64,000 nucleotides of DNA from Bacillota bacterium (GTDB taxonomy: Bacteria; Bacillota; Clostridia; Acetivibrionales; DTU013): contig JAEZRE010000020.1 of assembly GCA_023412915.1 (NCBI GenBank), positions 292,041-356,040 of the forward strand. Direction: 5' to 3'. The translations under genes and the position numbers were made by a program. The notes beneath the pieces are model-generated. The model worked only from the letters and a program-made list of their open reading frames with translations. It did no database searches and was not told the DNA's origin. Of this stretch, positions 8,190-17,158 are shown piece by piece; position 1 is the first letter of the stretch; each line of letters opens with the position of its first letter.

Positions 8190-9221
8190 ATGAGTGATTT
8201 GCTTTTTAATAAGGTTTATGGGTGCCTTTTAGGCGGGATTGTTGGAGACGCTATGGGCGCTCCTGCCGAAAATATGAATTACGGCGAAATTGAAGAGAAG
8301 TTTGGATGGATTGAGGATTTTGAAGGGGAAGGGACAGACGACTCTGCGATAAAAATGATACTGTGCGAGGCTCTTCTTGAAAACGAGGGGCAGGTAACGG
8401 CGGACGAGTTTGCGGAGTCATTCCTGAGAAATAAGGATAAATATTATAACATTTTCTATACTCCGGTTAGAAATATGCTGCATAAGGTAGAAAGCAAGCT
8501 GTCTTTGCCGGTCCATGCAGGCTATGGCAATATGCACAGCAGCAGCTCGGCCATGTCCATATCGCCGATGGGACTCGTCAACGCCTGTAACCCCAGGCAG
8601 GCGGCAATGGAGACCTTTGATGTCGCAGGCCTCATTCATTCGGGTGACTCGGGCTTCTGCAGAGACGGCGCCTGTGCCATGGCTGCGGCTGTGGCGGAAG
8701 CCATGAAACCGGCGGCGACAGTAGCCTCCATTCTTGAGGCATCCACAGCTTACCTGCATAAAACCAGTGCAAGAGAAATGTCGGATTGCATTCTGGAGAC
8801 TCTTCGGATGGCTGAAGCAGCCGGGGATTATAAGAAATTCCGGGTAGCGTTTTATCAAAAAAATCTGCGGGACATAAGTCCCGATTCCAGAGAAACCGTA
8901 CCTTGCGCGTTATCCTTGTTCTATCTTTCCAACGGTGATCCCATACAGTCGATTATCTACAGCGCGAATTTCGGACGGGACTCGGATACAATCGGTACAA
9001 TGGCCGGTGCTTTGGCTGGCGCATATAAGGGTATCGGCGGCTTGAAGCCCGAATGGGTTGCAAAAGCGGAGGGTTCCTTCGCCCAAAAGAACGAAAAAGG
9101 TACCGGCAGCGGAGAATCAGCCCAGGCAAAGCTGGCTCGCAGCATCATCGATATTATAAAAATAAAAACGGCAAAACAGAAGGCATGCATCGATATGTTT
9201 GCGGAACTGGCTGAACGGTAA
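8190..9221 (+). CDS. ADP-ribosylglycohydrolase-fold protein (ARH family), paralogue 2
   Basis: 343 residues with GGAGG ten bases upstream. It is the compact, canonical ARH form: GCLLGGIVGDAMGAPAENM at residues 11-29, GEGTDDS with D50/D51, and GRDSDTIGTMAGA with D264/D266. These acidic residues bind the two Mg ions used to hydrolyse ribosyl bonds. Unlike the other two paralogues it has neither an N-terminal nor a C-terminal extension. The 130-bp gap before it holds only a short AT-rich stretch. It is followed by the GH31 gene after 56 bp. Its place in the LacI-controlled run argues for a catabolic rather than a protein-deribosylating role (inference). Confidence 0.9.
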   Translation: MSDLLFNKVYGCLLGGIVGDAMGAPAENMNYGEIEEKFGWIEDFEGEGTDDSAIKMILCEALLENEGQVTADEFAESFLRNKDKYYNIFYTPVRNMLHKVESKLSLPVHAGYGNMHSSSSAMSISPMGLVNACNPRQAAMETFDVAGLIHSGDSGFCRDGACAMAAAVAEAMKPAATVASILEASTAYLHKTSAREMSDCILETLRMAEAAGDYKKFRVAFYQKNLRDISPDSRETVPCALSLFYLSNGDPIQSIIYSANFGRDSDTIGTMAGALAGAYKGIGGLKPEWVAKAEGSFAQKNEKGTGSGESAQAKLARSIIDIIKIKTAKQKACIDMFAELAER

Positions 9222-9277
9222 AAAAGGTAAAAAAGCTCCGGAACAGTCAAGCGGTAGTAAAGGATGGTGCATTTATA

Positions 9278-11455
9278 GTGGAAGGAAATTTGATTAATTT
9301 ATCAACAGGGGATATTGTCAGAATAGACATCCTACGGGATGATATTTTCAGGATCAGGATAAATGAAGCTGGAATATTTGGCATGTCGGTCACCGAACGG
9401 TACGAAATCGTCAATACCGACTGGGAACCGGTAAAATACGCCATTTCGGAAAATGACAACACATATGAAATAAAAACCCGATCTGTAAGAGTTGTTCTAA
9501 ACAAAAGTGAAGGAACAGTGACGCTTTACGATAATTCTGAAGACAATCGGAAGATTTGCATGAAACCGTTTCCTGGCCGGGACAAGGTCGGAACCGGCGC
9601 TTCCTTTGTTCTTGCAGAAGAAGAGAAATTCTACGGTCTCGGATATCGCAGGACAAGCTCCATACAGCTTCGGGGCAGTGCCTTCAGGAATCATGTCGCA
9701 TACGGGGAAAGCTACGGTCCGGTGCCCTTCATTATGAGCAGCCGTGGATGGGGACTGTACTTCAACACAACCTTTGACAGCTATTTTGATATTGGTAAAA
9801 ACAATCCGGACAGTATGAACGTATGGAGCGAAAAAGGCGAACTCGATTTTTACCTGATGACGGGAAATTATTCAGAATTGTTGGACAGTTATACCAGAAT
9901 TACAGGAAGGCCGTCTTTGATGCCACTTTACGGCTATGGACTCATGTTCATATGCAATGAGAAGCAGACCCAGTTCGATGTGCTGAACGATGCGCGCACC
10001 TTCAGACAGGAGGGAATCCCGTGTGACATGCTGGGGCTCGAACCCGGTTGGATGTCTGACCATTACGATTGTTCCACCAAAAGAGACTGGAATAATGAGA
10101 GATTTTATATGCCTACCTGGTCGGAAAATCGCAAGGAATTCCAGGATGTCAATTTTATAGGAGCTTTGAGGCGTCATGGTTTCAAGCTCAGCCTGTGGTT
10201 ATGCTGCGACTATGACGTATTTGAAGAGGAAGAGCGCCGGAACGGCAGCACGGATGAGTCATGCGACGGGAAAGCCGGAAAGCTGCAAAAGCCCTTCGGA
10301 TTTGGCGCGCTGGACTTCGATACCCGGGTGCACGAGCCTATACGGCTCGACAAATTGACCCAAAAAGGTGAACCCTGGTTCGAGCATTTAAAAAAGTTTA
10401 TCGATAGCGGTGTGAGGATATTTAAGCAAGACCCCGCATTCATTGTAAATGATCATCCCGACCGTTTATACGCAAACGGGATGACCGACAGCGAAGCGCA
10501 TAACCTGATGGTGACCGTACTGGCCAAACAGGTGCATAACGGCTACAGGGAGTATACCAACGAACGTCCAATGCATTTTGTAGGTACCGGCTATACGGGA
10601 ATCCAGCGGTGGGCGCCTGCCTGGACGTGTGACTGCGGAGGAAGGGAAACGGCGGTGATGGGCCTTTTGCATTACAGCATGTGCGGCCATATGAATGTAA
10701 CCTGCGATATGGATGTTCACTCACTGGAGGGCATCCATTTCGGCTTCCTTCAGCCCTGGAGCCAGGTGAACAGCTGGGCTTACATCGATCATCCCTGGTG
10801 GCTGGGAGAAGAACTGGGGCAGGCATTCCTCGAATATGCGAAGCTTCATTACAGGCTGATTCCATATATATATTCCTATGCCCATACAGGCCATAGAACA
10901 GGCATGCCGATACTTAGAGCCATGCCTTTGATGTTTCCGGATGATCCTGAAGCGGAGGATCTGACACATCAGTATATGCTTGGGGATTGGCTTCTGGTCG
11001 GAGCATTCACGGAAGCTATTTATCTTCCCGAGGGAACCTGGATAGATTACTGGAGCGGCGAGGCTTTTGAGGGAAAGCGACATATCAGGTATTTGCCCCC
11101 GGAGGGAAAAGGCGGCGCACTCTTTGTAAAACAGGGCGCCATAATTCCAATCAGTCCGGATGTGGCATGGCTGGGTAAAAAACCTGCGGAAACACTTGAA
11201 CTGCATGTTTACCCGGAGGGAGACACATCGTTCACACTCTATGAGGATGATGGGATAAGCTTCGACTATGAAAAGGGAGGCTTTACAAGCACAACGATAC
11301 AATCGAAGGCCGGGGAAAACACGGTTTCCGTTGATATCAGTCCCGTGAAGGGCGCCTTTAACGGAATGCCTGCAGCAAGAAAATACACTGTCAGGGTTCA
11401 TGGGGATAAGTGGGGAAAGGTCCTGGTTAACGGAGCAGAGCAACAGGCTGTTTGA
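9278..11455 (+). CDS. GH31-family glycoside hydrolase (alpha-glucosidase/xylosidase-like)
   Basis: 725 residues from a GTG at 9278 preceded by AAAGGATGG. An N-terminal beta-sandwich (about 1-200, with EEKFYGLGYR) precedes the (beta/alpha)8 domain. The motif GVRIFKQDPAF places the likely nucleophile at D385, where most GH31 enzymes have WxDM or KxDF. WTCDCGG places a candidate acid/base at D452. A C-terminal beta domain follows (LPEGTWIDYWSGE, then TLYEDDG). No signal peptide is seen, so it acts in the cytoplasm. GH31 covers alpha-glucosidases, alpha-xylosidases, alpha-galactosidases and sulfoquinovosidases; the altered active-site strings prevent a firm choice. It is the last gene of the LacI-flanked run and ends 45 bp from the convergent kinase gene. 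Confidence 0.85.
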   Translation: MEGNLINLSTGDIVRIDILRDDIFRIRINEAGIFGMSVTERYEIVNTDWEPVKYAISENDNTYEIKTRSVRVVLNKSEGTVTLYDNSEDNRKICMKPFPGRDKVGTGASFVLAEEEKFYGLGYRRTSSIQLRGSAFRNHVAYGESYGPVPFIMSSRGWGLYFNTTFDSYFDIGKNNPDSMNVWSEKGELDFYLMTGNYSELLDSYTRITGRPSLMPLYGYGLMFICNEKQTQFDVLNDARTFRQEGIPCDMLGLEPGWMSDHYDCSTKRDWNNERFYMPTWSENRKEFQDVNFIGALRRHGFKLSLWLCCDYDVFEEEERRNGSTDESCDGKAGKLQKPFGFGALDFDTRVHEPIRLDKLTQKGEPWFEHLKKFIDSGVRIFKQDPAFIVNDHPDRLYANGMTDSEAHNLMVTVLAKQVHNGYREYTNERPMHFVGTGYTGIQRWAPAWTCDCGGRETAVMGLLHYSMCGHMNVTCDMDVHSLEGIHFGFLQPWSQVNSWAYIDHPWWLGEELGQAFLEYAKLHYRLIPYIYSYAHTGHRTGMPILRAMPLMFPDDPEAEDLTHQYMLGDWLLVGAFTEAIYLPEGTWIDYWSGEAFEGKRHIRYLPPEGKGGALFVKQGAIIPISPDVAWLGKKPAETLELHVYPEGDTSFTLYEDDGISFDYEKGGFTSTTIQSKAGENTVSVDISPVKGAFNGMPAARKYTVRVHGDKWGKVLVNGAEQQAV

Positions 11456-11500
11456 AGAAGCAGCAGCCGGAGCTCCCCCAGGAGCTCTGCTGCGAGGTTA

Positions 11501-13312
11501 TCAAGTATTTTGAAACGGTATTAAAATTCGAACGGTTGTGCCATGACCGGGAGTACTGGCAATCTCCAAACCATATTGCTCTCCAAAACGCAGCTTGATT
11601 CTTTGGTTCACATTCACAAGCCCGTATCCGCCCTTGGCTTTGCTTTCTATTTTACCTTCCTGCAAGGCTTTGAGCCTGGTTGGTTCGATGCCGACCCCAT
11701 TGTCTTCAACCTCGAGAACTACGCCCTTCTCAGTACTGAATCCCCGGATAATTATTGCAAGCTCTTGATTTTCTTCACCTGTCCCATGTTCTATTGAATT
11801 TTCAACTATAGGCTGGAGAATAAATTTTACTGTCGGTACATCCAGAATATCTTTTCCGATATTGAAATATGATTTAACCCGGTTCATCGTCCTAAACCTC
11901 TGTATCTCAAGGTACGATTTTACGCAATCGATTTCATTACGGACCGGGATGACCTCTTTTCCCTTACTGAGCGAAATTCTATAAAAACGTCCGAGGTTCT
12001 CGACAAATTCCCGGATTTCCTCGCCGGTATTTCTGACCGTCATCCAGTTGATGGCAGATAGCGTATTGTACAGGAAATGGGGATTTATTTGCGCTTGCAG
12101 GGTCGCAAGCTCCGCTTCCTTTTTCTTCAGATTCAATATATATACCTCATCGATGAATTGTTTTATGCGCCCAGCCATCTCGCAAAAATTCTGGTCCAGA
12201 ACGGCAAATTCATCTTTTCCCCAAATCGATTGCACAATATCGAACGTACCCTGTTTCATTGTTTCAATCTTTTTCAGAAGAACATTCAAACGGCGCACCA
12301 ATAATTGCGAAAGCAGGATTATAATAAAAACGGCAATAATTATAGTGATAATAACGAATATAAATGAAAAAAATTGTAGACTCCTGGTTTGCGTTAACAG
12401 GTTATTCAAAGAAATAACGGAAACTACCTTCCACCCATTATGAACCGACATATAGATTGCTCGTTCACGTCCGTTATTAGTGCTGATATCAAATTCACCA
12501 CTCGCCTTGTTGATTTTTGATAAAAAAGACGGATCCGTAAGCTTATGACCCACTAACTGTCGATTGCTTGCCGTAATTACAACTCCGTTGCCATTGATAA
12601 GATATATATCCCTGTCGCGGCTCTCTTCTTTTATAAGCGTATACAGACTGTCTTCTGTAATTTCCAGGGATAAAATATCTTTAGTACTGTTGTCGGGGTT
12701 TTGGAAGTTCAAAGGTCTGTTATATGTGTAGATCAACTCGGCATTGCCGGTTTCCGGGCCGTTTCCATCCATATCCCAGTAGCTTTTTTCAGAATAGACA
12801 TACCGGCTTTCAGACCAATATCCTTTGACCCCGGCCGAGTATATTGCTCCGAATTCTTTTGAATTCGCCTGTTCGGGAGTCATCCTCTTAAGATATACAC
12901 CCGGTGAATACAGAGTCGCGTTATTGAAATATACCAGGATTTGCCGGATATCACTCCGGTACTTTGTATATCCCCCCAGAAGCTCACGTATTTCCTCGGT
13001 TGCATCGATAATATCCGCGGGTTCCTTATAAACGCTTTGCAACAGATTGTTCAGCAGTGAATTCAAATAAAGATAATTTGAAATATCCTCATATTCGTTT
13101 AAGCGGGTATCGATATTTTTTGATAACTGTGTTAAGGATGACTTGTAGCTGTAAGTGGACTGGTCAATAATGATTTCGTTGGCTTTTCCCAGAAGGAAGC
13201 TGCTTAAAAAGACTATAGGGACAATTGCGACAACTATATAAGACAGAATGAGCTTTTGTCTTATTCTCATATCGTTAAAATATCGTATAAAGCTAATTCT
13301 TTTTCGCTCCAT
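11501..13312 (-). CDS. Membrane sensor histidine kinase, YesM type
   Basis: 603 residues. A first membrane segment (about 18-40, YIVVAIVPIVFLSSFLLG), an extracellular sensor of about 270 residues, a second membrane segment (about 312-337), a HAMP linker, the His_kinase domain (QAQINPHFLYNTLSAINWM) and a HATPase (VENSIEHG, DNGVGIE, GYGLVNVNQRI) follow in order. This is the layout of YesM-type kinases that sense extracellular carbohydrates through CUT1 transporters. It overlaps the response regulator gene by 20 bp, so translation is coupled. The divergent neighbours are the two permeases and the binding protein, which are the likely targets. Confidence 0.93.
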   Translation of the reverse strand: MERKRISFIRYFNDMRIRQKLILSYIVVAIVPIVFLSSFLLGKANEIIIDQSTYSYKSSLTQLSKNIDTRLNEYEDISNYLYLNSLLNNLLQSVYKEPADIIDATEEIRELLGGYTKYRSDIRQILVYFNNATLYSPGVYLKRMTPEQANSKEFGAIYSAGVKGYWSESRYVYSEKSYWDMDGNGPETGNAELIYTYNRPLNFQNPDNSTKDILSLEITEDSLYTLIKEESRDRDIYLINGNGVVITASNRQLVGHKLTDPSFLSKINKASGEFDISTNNGRERAIYMSVHNGWKVVSVISLNNLLTQTRSLQFFSFIFVIITIIIAVFIIILLSQLLVRRLNVLLKKIETMKQGTFDIVQSIWGKDEFAVLDQNFCEMAGRIKQFIDEVYILNLKKKEAELATLQAQINPHFLYNTLSAINWMTVRNTGEEIREFVENLGRFYRISLSKGKEVIPVRNEIDCVKSYLEIQRFRTMNRVKSYFNIGKDILDVPTVKFILQPIVENSIEHGTGEENQELAIIIRGFSTEKGVVLEVEDNGVGIEPTRLKALQEGKIESKAKGGYGLVNVNQRIKLRFGEQYGLEIASTPGHGTTVRILIPFQNT

Positions 13313-14924
13313 CTCTGTATTCTCCCGGAGTCATGCCATAGTATTCTTTGAAAATCGAACAAAAATATGAAGCGCTTTCATAGCCTACCGTACAGGATAT
13401 ATCTTGCACCTTCATGCTTGTGTTCTTCAGTATTTCCGCCGCTTTTTTCATCCTGTATTCGACTAGATAATCCAGAACCGTATAGCCCGTTTTATTCTTG
13501 AAAACCCTTCTGATGTAGCCGGAAGCGAGATAAACCTTTTTGGAGATATCATCGATAGTAATCGGGTTTTTATATTCCTGGTGAATAAATTCCTTGATCT
13601 GTTGAATTAGTAAAGTATTGTTATCCTGGCGCTTCGCATAGAGGTATTCCGCAACTGCGCGAAGGTAATTGGAAATCCAGTTTCTGATATCCAGAATCGT
13701 ATCGATATGCAAGAGCTTTGACCATGGGGATACACCTGTTCCCAAAACATTTTCTATACTTTCATTATTCTCTGAAAGTATTCGGATGGAGGAGCTTACC
13801 AGCTGCATGCAAACAGACTGCAGATACAGCTTGTCTATCTGGCGGCATAACGCAATTTCAGAGAAAAGCTTATCGATAATTTTGGCTACCTGGTCGGGAT
13901 TTGCTGCCCAAATAGCTTCTTCGAGCTCGGTTATGGCATCATTCAGATTTATTTTAATTTCAATTTCGGGATTGATTTTGTCTTCATACCATAAAACCCT
14001 GTTGTTACCAAGGAAGAATTTTTGTTTTACGGCCTTTCTTGCCTGTTGGTACAGAACAGGAAGCATCTCTATGCCCGATGAAATGGAGCTTAATCCGATA
14101 GTAGCGTCTAAGCCGCAATTCGTCCGTATTTGTTCAATGATTATCTCTCCTGAAACCTCTGCGTGGTGTGAAATCTCTTCATCGCTTAACAAAGAGGGAA
14201 AGTATAATATTTTGGCAAATTCGCCCTCATGAGTGATTAATGTTGGAATATCGCCGATTTGCAGGCTTTGTGCATTTATGACATTCAAGAATTTCAAGGT
14301 CTCGGTATAAATTTGTTCTTCATTATGATTACTGCAAAATTCGGTGAATTCATTTGCTTCAATTACAGCAACGCAGAATCTTCCCGAGTTGATGCGGATA
14401 CCCAGAAACCGGGCCCTTTCCAACAATTTTCTGGCGTCGAACCGGGTGATTCCCAATAGAATTTCGCGAAGAAACTTTTCCTGCAGAAGAGGCATACTTT
14501 CATTTAATTGTTTTTTCAGAACCATTACTTCTTCTTGTTTGCATTTGTCTTCAAAATATATGCTGACCGCCTTTTTTATTATGCTCAGGAGTTCTGCCAA
14601 ATTGACCGGCTTCAGGAGGTATGCATAGGCATTTACTGAAATGGCATTTCGCACAGCCTCAAAATCTTCATATCCGCTGATGAAAATTATTTTTGTAGCT
14701 GGGTAGAGCTCTCTTACTTTTTCTGAAAAGCTCAATCCGTCCATAACCGGCATCTTTACATCAGTTATAATGATGTCGGCTTTCTCATTCTCCAGAAATT
14801 GCAAAGCGACTTTTCCGTTCCATGCTTCTCCAATAATCTCGATTCCCAACTCATTCCAATTGCAAATGGAACGAATACCATCTCTTTCCATTTCCTCGTC
14901 ATCTACAATTAAGAGCTTTAAAAT
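13293..14924 (-). CDS. Response regulator with AraC-type DNA-binding domain, YesN type; apparent ATT start
   Basis: 543 residues if started at the ATT at 14924. That codon lies seven bases after a GGAGG and yields MLKLLIVDDEEMERDGI, the normal family N-terminus with the acidic-pocket Asp pair. The first ATG in frame (14891) would delete beta strand 1 and the acidic pocket and has no ribosome binding site. An in-frame stop lies just before the GGAGG, so no earlier start exists. The receiver domain has DVKMPVMDG as phosphorylation site and KPVN as the conserved Lys. A long linker domain follows, then two C-terminal AraC helix-turn-helices (ISKKVYLASGYIRRVFKNKT and DISCTVGYESASYFCSIFKE). It forms a pair with the overlapping YesM-type kinase and probably activates the divergent transporter genes. 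Confidence 0.88.
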   Translation of the reverse strand: MLKLLIVDDEEMERDGIRSICNWNELGIEIIGEAWNGKVALQFLENEKADIIITDVKMPVMDGLSFSEKVRELYPATKIIFISGYEDFEAVRNAISVNAYAYLLKPVNLAELLSIIKKAVSIYFEDKCKQEEVMVLKKQLNESMPLLQEKFLREILLGITRFDARKLLERARFLGIRINSGRFCVAVIEANEFTEFCSNHNEEQIYTETLKFLNVINAQSLQIGDIPTLITHEGEFAKILYFPSLLSDEEISHHAEVSGEIIIEQIRTNCGLDATIGLSSISSGIEMLPVLYQQARKAVKQKFFLGNNRVLWYEDKINPEIEIKINLNDAITELEEAIWAANPDQVAKIIDKLFSEIALCRQIDKLYLQSVCMQLVSSSIRILSENNESIENVLGTGVSPWSKLLHIDTILDIRNWISNYLRAVAEYLYAKRQDNNTLLIQQIKEFIHQEYKNPITIDDISKKVYLASGYIRRVFKNKTGYTVLDYLVEYRMKKAAEILKNTSMKVQDISCTVGYESASYFCSIFKEYYGMTPGEYRDGAKKN

Positions 14925-15138
14925 AAGAATTCCTCCTTATGACTGGAGCTGTCTCATCTTTATAATTATAGCACAGCATAGTACCCGTCACGTGATAAAG
15001 GTTCATAATGCGATATAGTTGATGCGGATTGCAACATGTATCTATTGTTCCATACTTTGCACCGGTTTTATTATTGCCAGCCCCGCAATAAACGCATCCG
15101 GAAGTTCATATGACGGTATCAAAAGTGCGCATCCTCTC

Positions 15139-15166
15139 TTTTACGGTTTCGGCAGCAGCCTATAAT
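15139..15166 (+). promoter_or_regulatory. Possible promoter of the sugar ABC transporter operon
   Basis: TTTTAC at 15139-15144 and a consensus TATAAT at 15161-15166 are 16 bases apart, 48 bp before the TTG start of the first permease gene. The weak -35 fits a promoter that needs an activator such as the divergent YesN-type regulator. Confidence 0.45.
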
Positions 15167-15213
15167 ATAATTATCGAACGCATTACATCACATTTAGAGG
15201 AAGGGCGAGAGCT

Positions 15214-16167
15214 TTGCAAAAATCAGCGACGAAGCAAATATCAGTACAAAAAGCCGGTCCAGGTTTGTGGGAAAGAATCCGCAAACAGCGCATTCTTTTA
15301 GCCATGACCTTACCATTCGTACTATGGGCTATAATTTTTCGCTACGTTCCCCTATGGGGAGAATTGATGGCTTTTGAAGATTATAATCCGGGAAAGGGAA
15401 TTCTTAATAGTCAATGGGTTGGCTTGAAACATTTTATAGCTTTCTTCTCGGATGACAATTTTATCTTATTGTTACGAAACACAGTTTCAATCAGCCTGAT
15501 TAACATAACGCTTGCAACAGTTCTGCCTATTGCATTTGCTTTGTTTCTGAATGAAATAGGACTAATCTGGTTTAAAAAAACAGTACAGACAATATCCTAC
15601 TTGCCGCATTTTATTTCTTATGTAGTTGTATCGAATTTATTCCTGACTTTATTATCACCGACGGACGGAGTCGTTAACAAGCTTCTGATGATGCTGCATG
15701 TGGTAAAGGAGCCGGTCTTCTTTTTTGCCCGACCTGAACTCTTCTGGGCCTTGGTTGGTTCAATAAATATCTGGAAGGAAATGGGGTGGGCATCTATTAT
15801 CTACATCGCTTCGATTTCTTCAATCAATCCGGAACTCTATGAAGCCGCTACTGTGGACGGAGCCGGGAGATGGAAGAAAATGTGGCATATAACGCTGATG
15901 GGTATAAAGCCTACAATTGTAGTTTTGCTGATACTGAATGTGCCCGACTTGCTTAACGCGGGCTTCGAACCATCATACCTGCTCGGCAATTCTCTTGTAA
16001 GCGACTTCTCTGAAGTAATTGACACGTATGTTTATAAAATGGGTCTTGAAAATGCACAATATTCCTTTGCGACGGCAGTAGATCTCTTCAAAATGGTTAT
16101 AGGGCTCATACTCATATTCTCAGCAAACAAAATTTCCAAACGAATCAGTGAGTATGGAATTTACTGA
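15214..16167 (+). CDS. CUT1 sugar ABC transporter permease, LplB/YtcP-partner type
   Basis: 317 residues from a TTG at 15214, eight bases after an AGAGGAAGGG purine run. No ATG gives the family N-terminus. Six membrane segments can be seen, starting with ILLAMTLPFVLWAIIFRYVPLW. The EAA loop that contacts the ATPase is present (EAATVDGAGRWKKMWHITL). It pairs with the permease that follows after 17 bp. No ATPase gene lies in the cluster, as is usual for this class, which shares an MsmX-type ATPase encoded elsewhere. It likely moves oligosaccharides inwards. Confidence 0.92.
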   Translation: MQKSATKQISVQKAGPGLWERIRKQRILLAMTLPFVLWAIIFRYVPLWGELMAFEDYNPGKGILNSQWVGLKHFIAFFSDDNFILLLRNTVSISLINITLATVLPIAFALFLNEIGLIWFKKTVQTISYLPHFISYVVVSNLFLTLLSPTDGVVNKLLMMLHVVKEPVFFFARPELFWALVGSINIWKEMGWASIIYIASISSINPELYEAATVDGAGRWKKMWHITLMGIKPTIVVLLILNVPDLLNAGFEPSYLLGNSLVSDFSEVIDTYVYKMGLENAQYSFATAVDLFKMVIGLILIFSANKISKRISEYGIY

Positions 16168-16184
16168 AAGGAGAAAAATTACGA

Positions 16185-17081
16185 ATGCGAATGAAAGAAA
16201 AATCCGGTGACCGTATTTTCAATATTATCAACAATACAGTATTCATAGTTATGGCAATAATAACTTTATATCCTTTTATCTATGTGTTGGCGATATCTTT
16301 AAACGATTCGATGGACACAATGGCAGGCGGGATTTATTTCCTGCCGAGGAAATGGTCCTTGGATAGCTATTATGTCATTTTCAGGCACAACAGCTTGCTA
16401 TACGCGTTTTTTATGAGCGTGCTAAGGACTTTTACCGGTACGGTGCTTTGCGTCGTTAGTACGGCGATGCTTGGATATGCGTTGACAAAAAAATATCTTG
16501 TTGGCTATAAGTTCTTTTACATGCTTTTTATTGTCAGTATGTTTCTAAACGGAGGGCTGATTCCAAACTATATGCTTTTCAAGAATATTCACATCTACAA
16601 CTCCTTTGCTGTGTATATTCTTCCCGGCCTTATCGGTGTGTTCTATATGATAATTTTCAGAACCAATTTTATGCAGATTCCCGGTTCGATGCTGGAATCC
16701 GCGTATATTGACGGCGCCAATGAGTTCCAGGTGTTTATACGTATCGTAATGCCTCTATCGGTGCCTATCCTTGCTACGGTCGGTCTGTTTTCGGCAGTAC
16801 AGCAGTGGAATTCATGGACAGATACGCTTTACTTTACTTCCAGCCCCAAGCTTGAGACTCTGCAGTTTGTGCTTATGAAAATACTCAGGCAGTCAGAAGC
16901 CGCTCAGATGGTAAATTCCGCACAGATGGACATGCTGCGAAGAAAACGTATGGTCAACATTTCTCCCGAGTCGGTAAAAATGGCTATCACTATTGTTGCG
17001 ACGCTGCCAATTCTTTTTGTTTACCCCTTTGTACAAAAATATTTCATCAAAGGAATGATGATAGGCGCGGTAAAGGAATAA
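16185..17081 (+). CDS. CUT1 sugar ABC transporter permease, YtcP type
   Basis: 298 residues with GGAG ahead of the ATG. It has six membrane segments, starting with FIVMAIITLYPFIYVLAISL, and the EAA-type loop ESAYIDGANEFQVFIRIVMP. It ends with KYFIKGMMIGAVKE, the conserved C-terminus of YtcP-like permeases. It forms the membrane channel with the preceding permease. The following 77 bp before the binding-protein gene hold a perfect 12-bp inverted repeat. Confidence 0.93.
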   Translation: MRMKEKSGDRIFNIINNTVFIVMAIITLYPFIYVLAISLNDSMDTMAGGIYFLPRKWSLDSYYVIFRHNSLLYAFFMSVLRTFTGTVLCVVSTAMLGYALTKKYLVGYKFFYMLFIVSMFLNGGLIPNYMLFKNIHIYNSFAVYILPGLIGVFYMIIFRTNFMQIPGSMLESAYIDGANEFQVFIRIVMPLSVPILATVGLFSAVQQWNSWTDTLYFTSSPKLETLQFVLMKILRQSEAAQMVNSAQMDMLRRKRMVNISPESVKMAITIVATLPILFVYPFVQKYFIKGMMIGAVKE

Positions 17082-17103
17082 TCGGAAGGACGGGTCAAAT
17101 TGT

Positions 17104-17128
17104 TAATAAAATTCATTGAATTTTATTA
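17104..17128 (+). repeat. 12-bp perfect inverted repeat between permease and binding-protein genes
   Basis: TAATAAAATTCA and its exact complement flank one central T, 30 bp before the binding-protein start codon. An RNA hairpin here could protect or separate the binding-protein mRNA, which is usually needed in excess over the permeases. It could also be a protein-binding site. Confidence 0.5.
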
Positions 17129-17158
17129 TATACAAAATATAAAAACAGGAGGATTATC

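Noticed and set aside
10721..11443. 240-codon minus-strand frame inside the GH31 gene
   Set aside because: The plus-strand GH31 protein is complete and recognisable over the same bases.
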